Assembly (NCBI GenBank): GCA_026874595.1
Contig: CM049315.1
Location: 9,153,664-9,217,663, forward strand
Length of the DNA stretch: 64,000 nt
Direction of reading: 5' to 3'
From: Sipunculus nudus
Lineage: Eukaryota > Annelida > Sipuncula > Golfingiida > Sipunculidae
The translations under genes were made by a program, and so were the position numbers. This document shows positions 57,701-64,000 of this stretch, in pieces. The notes under the pieces were generated by a model. It was given only the letters and a program-made list of their open reading frames with translations. It ran no database searches and was not told the origin of the DNA. Positions within the stretch are counted from its first letter, which is position 1; every line of letters starts with the position of its first letter.

Positions 57701-60677
57701 AAATGTTTGATGCAGGGGGTTTAAAGTGACGTGGGTGGTGCCTGAGAGTAAAATTACTATTAATTTCAAAACTTTACAGTCATGATGGCTTAGTTGCTTA
57801 CTTTCTTTGCAAAGTCATACATGAGGGTGTTGCTCTCATTTTCGAAGCGGAACTGGTTTTTGTAGCCTGGTCCAAGCTGGTGCATGGCAGCAATGTGCGC
57901 TGCTGTCAGTGCCTCGCTGAACACATAAACAGTTGACATCTGTCCACAGAACATGTTGTCCACCTCAAAGTCCAGGTTACTGCCAAGGTAACACTTATCA
58001 AATGGCTGAAAGGAAAGTTCACATTTGGGACTAGATACTTGCCACAGTAGGGACAGGCCAACTCATGTATTCATATAATCATATTTTATGGTTAGTGTTG
58101 TTGTCAATGACAAGTTAATAATGATGCAGGTGATGACTGAGGTTGCTTTTTAGTCATTTACTGAATAAATTTATTCCAGGTAAGATTGCTGTTTGAATAT
58201 GTATTCTCAATATACACATATCTTTACCAATGTTTATAAATGCTTCCATCATAGCCATACATTTTTTTTTATGAATGTTAAATTGAAGCCATCTAAACCT
58301 TACTCAGACTAATACCTTTGTTCTGTGCAAATCATCAATACTTGCCTGTATTGATACAACCATAGTGTCCACTAAAATATATTCAATAATGAAGTTGTAC
58401 TTTAAATGATTCTTTCACAAAGACCATTAGTTATTTTTACCAATGCTACTGTTATATTCTGAGTGTTTGTTTCATAATGTTTTCACCAATTAATGTTACT
58501 TATTGAAACTCTGATTATTTTGATTTAATGCTTGTGAGATCCTTACATCGTTGGTGCTGACGAGCCATGACATCTCTGTGTATGACACCTGTTTCCCGTC
58601 CACATAACACTTCAGTTCACTTTTGCTCCAGCGGTTGTAGATGTGCACTATGCTTACCATGTACCACTGTAAAATTAGGAACAGTATACTATCTGGTGAA
58701 AATATAAATATCATGTACCACTAAAATAAGGAACAATATACTATCTGGTAAAAAAAAACATGTGACCCGTGGGTCATGACACCCAGCAGACTGACATGTT
58801 TACAATATAACCTTGCACAGGGAACTAATTAAGATAATGTAGGTGGCATCATCGTTCATGCTTATTACCCTAAGTTTATAAAGACCCATAAACACACCAA
58901 ATTTGATGACATTCCATGCAGCCATTCCTGAGGAAACTGGCAATTTGTGTGTATTTTTCATTATTTCTGGGGCGCTCGAACATGCCAAGTGACTCACAGA
59001 ATATAGGTCTCAATGCCCTAATTTCAGGTTTCTGAGGAGAACTTTTGAGCAACTCTCATGATGTAAAGTAAGAAGATTCTAGTTCCAATGGTTATAATTT
59101 GTGCCTTGCTTTGGTATAAAATTTTCAATAATTCGGGAGGGGGGGGGGATGCTTATAATCACCATAGCTTGGAGAATATAAGTAACAGAACCCTATTTCA
59201 GGTTTCCATGAAGATTTTTGATGGACCTCCCTTGATGTTAAATAAGAAGATTCTTGGTTGAATGGTTATGATTTGTACCCTGTCAGCAGACGAGGCATCA
59301 CTGAATGGACCTCCCAGGATGTGAAGTTAGAAGATTCTAGGACCAATGGTTACCATTTCTGCCCTGTTAACGAGCGCATCTTTAAGTTCTCAAAAACAGA
59401 GAGTGTATAAATTTGAAAAAATCAAGATGGCACAACCAGTCAAAAGGAACTGATGAAACACTCCATGATTGATGTGCATGTAAAGATTCATGGGGATCAA
59501 TGAGTTAGTTGTTCAGATACTTAAGCTTTTGAATCAAATTTTCAATTACTGTTGGGGGTGCTTAGAAGCCCCATAGCTCAGAGGTTATGGGGAACAGAGA
59601 ACTGATTTTAGGTTTCCAAGGAACCTCTCATGGGCCTTCTGTCTAGATGCAAGATTCTAGGTCCACTCATTATGATTTGTGCCATGTTAACAGATGATCG
59701 CATCTTTAAAGTTCTCCAAAAAAAAAAGAAAAAAATACAGATGGCGCCACAAGTCTGCAGAAACTGATGAAAAACTCGTTGATCAATACCCATGCAAAGA
59801 ATCATGCTGATCAATGCATTAAATGTTCAGATACTTCAGCTTTTCTTTCAAATTTTCCATTATTCTGGGGGGGGGGGTACTTCAGAGCCCCCATACCTCA
59901 AAGAATATGGGTAGCAGAGACCTAATTTCATGTTTCTAAAGAGATTTTTCATGGACCTCTCTCGATGTCAAATGAGAAGATTTCAGGTCAAGAGGTTATG
60001 ATTTGTGCCCTGTTTTAAGGACAGATGTCTGGACGACCGGAGGGATGATGGACAAAGAGTGATTGCTAAAGCTCAGATGACTTACAGTCAGCTGAGCTAA
60101 TCAATATCCTGTACCACTGTAAAATAAGGAACGGTATACTTCAGTATCTGGTAAAAGAAATAAATATTTGTTAAAATGATTAGATAGGGATGAACCTAAT
60201 TACAGCATCCCGAAAGTGGATGTTTTATCAATAATCCAGCAGAAAGTTTTCTGAACAGAAATATTACATATCTTGGAAATCAAAGGACCCAGACATCATG
60301 ACAATTATTCATTATTAAGAGTCAATATGTTGCCCTTAGAAAAGTGCAGTGCAGTGGTAATTAGGCTTGAGCCGCTGCACTATTTTCAAACCCACACTGT
60401 AATTGTTTTGTTTTTTTTTAAATCTTATTCATCCATTGAACATTTTCAATCGGTTCAAATGCTTTTTGAGTTCAAATATACATTATTCATTGTTCACTAT
60501 TGTGCTGTCTGTTTATGCTAGCTATTGACTGTGACTGAATTATGCCTCACCCGTCTTGGCTGGAAATCATACTTGACACAGTGCTGAAACCCTTTGCCTT
60601 TGACCTTCATTGATGTGATTACAAGGGCGTTGCCAAGGAAGTGACCAGAGTAACCAACTCCTTTACTGGTTCTGAAA
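42681..60677 (-). CDS. Neurobeachin/LRBA-family BEACH protein, N-terminal region (partial, 11 exons)
   Basis: Eleven minus-strand exons join in one frame (1401 bp, about 466 complete codons). They encode the concanavalin-A-like lectin domain (exons 1-3: [44 protein letters not shown]-like [23 protein letters not shown]) and the helical DUF4704/armadillo-like segment (exons 4-11: AQLCLESSP-like [101 protein letters not shown]). Family members are large cytosolic scaffolds acting in vesicle trafficking and binding PKA regulatory subunits. PH-BEACH and WD40 parts are not in the window, nor are the first exons. All introns are GT-AG. Sequence is more diverged than I expect for the sole bilaterian neurobeachin orthologue, so orthologue versus extra paralogue is open. 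Confidence 0.9.
42779..44025. other. Intron of neurobeachin-type gene
   Basis: AT-rich intronic DNA. An inverted phrase CTCAGGGACTTGCATTG / CAATGCAAGTCCCTGAG (43273-43289 and 43315-43331) forms a perfect 17-bp stem with a 25-bp loop. Confidence 0.55.
44026..44080 (+). mobile_element. Family A element, 5' end only (A3)
   Basis: ACAAGGGACCCATGGGTCAC followed by GCTCAGCTG is the family A 5' terminus in its best-preserved form (perfect GACCC/GGGTC mini-hairpin). The body is interrupted at 44347 by a C-family element. The A-family 3' end at 48030-48058 may be its distant partner. Confidence 0.5.
44347..45691 (+). mobile_element. Rolling-circle-like element, family C (host of nested B2)
   Basis: It starts AACTAGA with mini-hairpin GTGTC/GACAC and the motif ATGCCCCTGCC. 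The body has repeated CAGGCCAGTAT-GCAGGCATTGTG units. The 3' end has a GGAC/GGAA tract (45619-45646) and a hairpin at 45659-45687 with arms ATGCCCCGGCCAC and GTGGCGGGGGCAT around TTT, then AAAAA. A B-family element is inserted at 44735-45412. Confidence 0.7.
44735..45412 (+). mobile_element. Family B element (B2), nested in C
   Basis: It starts CTAGAATATTAGC and, after an internal deletion relative to B1 that removed the 5' AGCCCTCAGCC motif, joins CAGTTATAAATTTAAA. It contains GGTCAAGGTCACC (about 45188) and a GGAC-type tract (45315-45362). The 3' hairpin is at 45381-45409, with arms TAGCCCATCAGCC and GAGCTGAGGGCTA. Element C resumes at about 45413. Confidence 0.7.
46660..48062 (+). mobile_element. 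Family A element, 3' part (A4)
   Basis: The body matches A1 (AAATCCTTATGTG, AAGTTGGGCAAAATT, GGGCCCATAACTT). A long GGAC tract lies at 47935-48013 and the terminal hairpin at 48030-48058. The 5' terminus was not found. The minus-strand frame 47752-48015 is the translated GGAC tract. Confidence 0.65.
48063..48585 (+). mobile_element. Tandem duplicate of a family A 3' half (A5)
   Basis: Directly after the A4 hairpin, the sequence restarts inside the element (AGATTTTGATCTAATTTTTG) and repeats through to its own GGAC tract and hairpin (48554-48582). Most positions match 47490-48062. Confidence 0.75.
48714..49260. mobile_element. Candidate GC-rich MITE with 11-bp terminal inverted repeats
   Basis: The segment starts GACCTGCCCCT and ends AGGGGCAGGTC, exact inverse copies, and is clearly GC-richer than its intron surroundings. 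No target duplication was identified and no coding region is supported. The frames at 48790-49208 are not recognisable. Confidence 0.4.
49456..49598 (-). CDS. Neurobeachin-type gene, exon j
   Basis: Two bases plus 47 codons (split Asp, then [12 protein letters not shown] ... [15 protein letters not shown]), acceptor ATTTGCAG, donor GAG|GTAAGA. Confidence 0.93.
49780..50130. repeat. Degenerate intronic minisatellite
   Basis: Variants of GTCACTAAATACTGATA-TAGTGCTTTTC recur from about 49833 to 50085 with spacing of about 30-45 bp. Confidence 0.7.
50183..50640 (-). mobile_element. tRNA-derived SINE with 12-bp target duplication
   Basis: On the minus strand, the head has an A box in TGGCTCAGGGGTAGAG (50606-50621) and a B-box-like GGGTTTCGAATCTC (50567-50580). 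It ends in an A-rich tail (about 50195-50220). The 12-bp sequence CTGCTTGTTTGA (plus strand) flanks it exactly at 50183-50194 and 50629-50640. Insertion was immediately inside the intron after exon i, leaving GTAAGT intact. The open frames at 50426-50617 and 50556-50829 cross it. Confidence 0.85.
50646..50814 (-). CDS. Neurobeachin-type gene, exon i
   Basis: 56 codons plus one base ([13 protein letters not shown] ... RSGITPKGV), acceptor TTTACCAG, donor TCG|GTAAGT. A SINE begins at intron position +6 on the donor side, and a 66-bp minisatellite starts 24 bp from the acceptor side. Confidence 0.93.
50839..51300. repeat. 66-bp minisatellite, 7 copies, beside a splice acceptor
   Basis: Units start at 50839, 50905, 50971, 51037, 51103, 51169 and 51235 (AGTCTCACTGTCCATGGAC or variant), an exact 66-bp period. 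The first unit begins 24 bp from the acceptor side of exon i. The period is a multiple of three, so long minus-strand frames (50836-51255, 50955-51428) stay open as 22-residue repeats; these are not considered genes. Confidence 0.92.
51301..51976. other. Intron of neurobeachin-type gene
   Basis: AT-rich intronic DNA between exons h and i (minus strand); no further feature is supported. Confidence 0.6.
51977..52129 (-). CDS. Neurobeachin-type gene, exon h
   Basis: 51 codons in phase 0 ([11 protein letters not shown] ... [12 protein letters not shown]), acceptor AATTTCAG, donor GAG|GTGAGA. Confidence 0.93.
52724..52832 (-). CDS. Neurobeachin-type gene, exon g
   Basis: One base plus 36 codons ([11 protein letters not shown] ... 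[11 protein letters not shown]), acceptor CTCCCTAG, donor AAG|GTAATA. Confidence 0.92.
53434..53507 (-). CDS. Neurobeachin-type gene, exon f
   Basis: 24 codons plus two bases ([10 protein letters not shown] ... DINYSI, then TG), acceptor TTTTTCAG, donor ATG|GTAATT. The split codon is completed as Cys by exon g. Confidence 0.9.
54705..54767 (-). CDS. Neurobeachin-type gene, exon e
   Basis: 21 codons in phase 0 ([21 protein letters not shown], minus the last residue shown in the family), acceptor TTGTGCAG, donor CAG|GTGAGA. It is too short to stand out as an open frame but matches the family closely. Confidence 0.92.
55412..55552 (-). CDS. Neurobeachin-type gene, exon d
   Basis: 47 codons in phase 0, acceptor TTTTTTCAG, donor CAG|GTAAGG. 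It contains LCLESSPKG and [10 protein letters not shown], strongly conserved in the family. Confidence 0.93.
57802..58005 (-). CDS. Neurobeachin-type gene, exon c
   Basis: 68 codons in phase 0, acceptor CCTTTCAG, donor AAA|GTAAGC. It encodes [27 protein letters not shown] and the MHQLGPGYK segment, ending in DFAKK. This completes the lectin-like domain. Confidence 0.92.
58547..58666 (-). CDS. Neurobeachin-type gene, exon b
   Basis: 40 codons in phase 0 ([13 protein letters not shown] ... WLVSTND), acceptor TTTTACAG, donor GAT|GTAAGG. A duplicated acceptor 54 bp upstream (exon start 58720) is also in frame and open. Confidence 0.92.
58655..58755. repeat. Tandem duplication of an exon's splice acceptor (copies 1 and 2)
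   Basis: The segment CATGTACCACTGTAAAATTA plus GGAACAGTATACTATCTGG at exon b is repeated at 58712-58750. Both copies keep an AG acceptor on the minus strand and the first nine exon bases (TGGTACATG). A third copy lies at about 60104-60154, now separated by the A6 element. Confidence 0.85.
58758..60100 (+). mobile_element. Rolling-circle-like element, family A (A6), inserted into a duplicated splice acceptor
   Basis: The 5' end after a run of A is ACATGTGACCCGTGGGTCA. Internal units (TGTGCC.TGTTAACAGATGA; GATGGCGCCACAAG at 59743) are related to A2. The 3' hairpin is at 60070-60098, with arms AGCTCAGATGACT and AGTCAGCTGAGCT around TAC. A G run lies at about 59142-59149 and another at 59868-59877. 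The flanking sequences are copies 2 and 3 of the acceptor duplication. Confidence 0.72.
60104..60155. repeat. Third copy of the exon b acceptor segment
   Basis: TGTACCACTGTAAAATAAGG plus AACGGTATACTTCAGTATC keeps the acceptor (minus-strand TTTTACAG followed by TGGTACAGG) but is 1.4 kb upstream of the exon. It would read into the A6 element if used. Confidence 0.8.
60551..60677 (-). CDS. Neurobeachin-type gene, exon a
   Basis: The acceptor GTGTTATAG precedes TTTCAGAACC; the donor is CGG|GTGAGG. It starts with one base of a split codon, then 42 codons ([11 protein letters not shown] ... KYDFQPRR). It is the first half of the ConA-like lectin domain. The preceding exon lies beyond the window or was not recognised. 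Confidence 0.88.
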
Positions 60678-62199
60678 CTATAACACACACAAGCTGGTTA
60701 AAAGTAATCATATCCCAAAGAAACCCTTAACATCAGTCATTTCTGAGCAGTTCATTTGCTAGCACCTATCCAAACTGGCCCTCTTATCACATAACCAAAA
60801 CAAAAGGTCATGAGATTTAGGGAATCAGAATAACAAATGTGGAAATAATTCATAAAATGAGCCTAAAAGATAAACCAGGGGCCATGTGAAATTCTAATCA
60901 ATATTTTATTGTGTTAATCTGAAGAGATGACATAATGTGCCCAAAAAATTCTCTGAGCCTTGAAACAAAATGCACTACTTTTTTTTCACTCATATTTGAT
61001 ACTTGATTAGCACTGTATGTGAACACTCTACTCTAAACACATGATGTCACAAAAGCCAAAACAGATCCTAACAAATTTCATAAACCAACATAGTTTAGAA
61101 CTACACTTGCTGACAGGTGGCAGCACCTGCTAGATATCACAGCAGCTATTGATCACAGAACTAGCACTGATTTAAAAACTTCATCCATTCTTAGTCCATC
61201 ATGCTTCTCTTGCTGTAAATCTTGAAGAAAATTTTATACTTGCTGATGGGGATAAAAATGAACTGATAAGAGAGAGAAAGCCATACAAATGACGTCTATG
61301 CTCCACTCTAATGAGCACAAAAATCATAACTTACCTGGAATAAAATAAATATTATTATGACCCATGGCAGATATATGTTTTCATTGTGGGTGGTTATTTC
61401 ATTGATTTATCCATTTGCAACTTAATGAGAAAGATATGAATAAGTCTGATGAAATTTTATGGGTGTTTGAGGAAATACCAAGGGAACAATTCATTTTATT
61501 TTGGAAGTACCATATTTCATCTAATTGTTCGACCATAAAAAAATAAATAAATTTTACAGAGGTCGATTAAATGGAGGATAATTAGAAATTAGTTCCTTGC
61601 AAATCACGTCATTGTCGAATAAATAGAATCGCTTTTATGTATGGGTTCGTCAGCCATCACCTCAGTTCATGGTCGTGTCTCTCGTATTGTCCATTACAGC
61701 TATATTTTTATGTGCGCTATTAAATCCCGTCATGTGACAATATAATAGGTTACAAAATAAATGTTATCCATTATATAATGGAGCTGTTTCTTAAAATCAA
61801 CTGTATTAATTCCATTCAAATGGCGAGTTACGGGCATTCATACATTGCTGTGGTGGACATATGAAGTGCGTGATTTGCCGTCGTACGGTGGGCGATATTA
61901 TAGCTTTTAAGAAAAATTTGGTTTATTATCTTGTCAGATCTTCTCAAAAATATCATAAATAAGACCAGTAAATTTCACAAGATTTTAATCGTATTTTAAA
62001 GAAATACAAAATACAAACATCCTGCTCACCGTGTTTGTAAGAAAACAAATATTCACAGCATGCTCAACGTATTTGTCAGTTATAAATACAAAGTGATGAA
62101 TGCAAACTACGTTTCACAGCATACCTATTGTGTTTGTCAAGACACTGTGTTATGTAAATGAGGTTGTTATATGAAAAACAAAAAGGAATAGTGAGGGAA
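60678..62199. other. Upstream intron of neurobeachin-type gene
   Basis: AT-rich; no upstream exon (family segment ending in Y-C before FRTSKG) was recognised. Scattered phrases resemble old element fragments. Confidence 0.45.
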
Positions 62200-62520
62200 T
62201 ATGTCGGTACAAAGGGACTGAGGAAGCTTTAATAGCGAGTTTGGTTATAATAACGCCTGTTGTCCAAACACGGACACGGGACATGATTTCCCGGCCAAGT
62301 GTTCCCTAAACATCGATTAACATGAAAGGCGATAGTTTGCCCTTTGACCACTACCATGTAATCTTGGTCAGACCGTGTCGGAGGGTAAACTGTGACCAGT
62401 GGGTAATTAGTGAGTCGATTTTCATTGAATGTAATTAACGGTGGGGCATTGGAAGCACCTAATAGGGCAAGACGTTCTCTAAACACTGCTTCATTTCAAA
62501 TTTCATGACTCATTTAATTG
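62200..62520. promoter_or_regulatory. CpG-containing unique block, candidate regulatory element
   Basis: This block is more GC-balanced than its surroundings, with motifs such as AACATCGATTAACATG and TGTAATTAACGG (homeodomain-type ATTA cores). The minus-strand 85-codon frame has no recognisable domain. Regulatory function is inference. Confidence 0.25.
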
Positions 62521-62727
62521 ATATCGTGATCAACATACTGAGGTAAGATTTTCATTTTCAGCTGACTGCATGCAGATTTGTTTTTTTTAACTCGCATATT
62601 TCCACACAATGTAACTGTACCGGTATTCAGAATTACCGAAATCATGAATGAAAATGCTCAATACTGACTCGATAATACGCGAAGTACAGAACCGTGTCTC
62701 TAGCGGTCCATAGAGAAACACAATCAG

Positions 62728-62751
62728 TCTCTCTCTCTCTCTCTCTCTCTC
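62728..62751. repeat. CT microsatellite
   Basis: About twelve consecutive CT dinucleotides, followed by CATTTATATATAAC. Confidence 0.9.
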
Positions 62752-62999
62752 ATTTATATATAACAATAGTAAATAAAAATAAGGATTATAAAATTTAATG
62801 ATAATTCTTTTCACTTTTGAAATGTAGTGGTAAGAAAATTCGCCCATGTTTTTTTTTGTTTCATTTATAACGATGCATTTATTAAATCTCAAATAAGTTA
62901 GATCATTCATACAGGACTGAAGGGATGCAAAATGTGTAGTGTCAAGGCTGAATCCAATAAATCACATAATTTTTGCTTATAAGTACGGTACTTTTTTCA

Positions 63000-63400
63000 G
63001 AGGGTTCCTCTCGATTAATATTTATTTAAGCGCTACTGGTTGTTGTTTAAGTCTGTTCCCATTTCCCATGTCCCATGCTGCTTTGCGCGTGGCCTGTGAG
63101 TTTGTGTTCATGGGCGAGCTATTTACGCCCCAAACGACCAAGGGTGCCAGCCAAGAGATATGAATGCCGTGAATACAGCATTATTTTATAATTAACATGA
63201 TTATCTTACGTCAGTTATCATCTACTATCGAGCGAGTGTTAGAGATATCTTTTCGTCATCAAACGTCAATGTTTAGCGTATTTACGGCAACAAGGTCAGG
63301 GGTCAGAGCTGACAGTCATGAGCCATTTTAAACGTCGCTATAATGCGATCACTTTTGCGCAGTTTGTTAAAAGTATTAAAGAAAATCACATTTTTATAAT
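63000..63400. promoter_or_regulatory. CpG-containing unique block, candidate regulatory element
   Basis: The block has phrases such as CATGGGCGAGCTATTTACG, TATTTAAGCGCTAC, TAGCGTATTTACGGC and TATAATGCGATCACTTTTGC, with no repeat match in the window and no conserved reading frame. It could be a conserved non-coding element in the intron. Confidence 0.25.
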
Positions 63401-64000
63401 GTAGAAGACGCTTTTACATTTGTCCTGATGAATGAAACAAACACCAAATACAGTATGTTACATATATTCCTTTATTTTATTCATCAGACACTTACCTTAC
63501 TGGATATGACTGGTCTCTTTCGACACCATGTCCGCCAGTTTGGACATGATTCAGTGAGATGAAAAACTTTTCAAGCAGTCGAAAATTAGAGGAAATTTAG
63601 AAATTAATAACCTTGAATATTATTGGAGGTCGTATAAATAGAGGGATCGAACAATTGGATGAAATACGGTCATGAGTATCGCCAAAATATGTTTTCCCAT
63701 TTACAAAATTCTATAACACTGTGAGAAAGGGCAATATCTTCCTATGGGCTTAGGACAAAACCATTCACTGGTATCATGGACTGCCTCTGTTGCAGGACTT
63801 GCCTGTGATCAAACCATGGTGTTCATGTTCTGTGGCACACAATTTCTATGTAGCACACAGTAAAGTTTGGTGGAGGTATTCATGTAGTCCCAAACTACTG
63901 TGCTTGGTCAATTACAGACACCATGAACATCTTAACCAATCAGCATGTACAGCTATGTGCAACTTTTTTCTTCTTAGTATGTGAAGTACTGCATTCAATG

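Larger units (their letters stand above)
52130..57801. other. Introns between exons c and h, apart from the exons listed
   Basis: Intronic DNA is AT-rich. Noted items are a G run at 53041-53050, a C run at 53840-53848, and the degenerate repeat GACAGCAGC.ATCAACAGT near 55185-55240. Plus-strand frames at 53364-53759, 55575-55859 and 56964-57179 lack recognisable features. Confidence 0.55.

Noticed and set aside
62229-62486. Minus-strand 85-codon frame as an upstream neurobeachin-type exon
   Set aside because: It lacks the family sequence expected before FRTSKG and does not end in a donor of the right phase.

Overview
The window is an animal nuclear-genome segment: AT-rich, intron-bearing and dense in repeats. 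It is most likely from a bivalve mollusc. Three things suggest this: the dominant repeats look like bivalve-type non-autonomous rolling-circle elements with ACGG tetranucleotide tracts; a neurobeachin-type gene has many short exons; and there are single-exon rhodopsin-like GPCR genes. No bacterial operon, CRISPR array, rRNA or intact tRNA gene was seen. Species assignment is inference.

Genes. Three protein-coding loci are supported. (1) A single-exon class A GPCR at 3239-4303 (+). (2) A paralogous single-exon GPCR at 28419-29531 (+). (3) Eleven consecutive exons, on the minus strand from 60677 down to 42681, of a neurobeachin/LRBA-family BEACH protein. They cover the concanavalin-A-like lectin domain and the following helical (DUF4704/armadillo-like) region. 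All eleven have AG/GT boundaries and keep one reading frame. The 5' exons lie beyond 64000. No further exon was recognised below 42681, so if the gene continues, both GPCRs sit antisense inside one very large intron.

Layout. 1-2.3 kb: tandem-repeat-rich mobile element. 3.2-4.3 kb: GPCR 1. 6.2-9.3 kb: nested and duplicated rolling-circle-like elements. 10.8-18.9 kb: TA-flanked MITE, tRNA-derived SINE, several minisatellites (including a 27-bp array of about 1 kb) and an LTR- or promoter-like segment. 19.8-26.6 kb: further element arrays. 28.4-29.5 kb: GPCR 2. 31.2-36 kb: a 30-bp perfect inverted pair around another element, CpG-richer unique DNA, and a TA-flanked inverted-repeat element. 38.1-39.5 kb: element carrying clustered nuclear-receptor half-sites. 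41.2-42.4 kb: dead Tigger/pogo transposon. 42.7-60.7 kb: neurobeachin-type exons with repeats in the introns. 60.7-64 kb: its upstream intron, with two CpG-containing unique blocks.

Most notable signals. No wholly new gene system is evident. The strongest unexplained structure is that at least five sequence-unrelated repeat families share one architecture: a 5' mini-hairpin, then a short motif complementary to the right arm of a 3' terminal hairpin, an internal tandem array, a GGAC or CGG tract, and the 3' hairpin whose stem is interrupted about seven pairs in. In the neurobeachin-type gene, one exon is flanked by a SINE at intron position +6 and a 66-bp minisatellite 24 bp from its acceptor. 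Another exon has a tandemly duplicated splice acceptor that would add 18 codons in frame.
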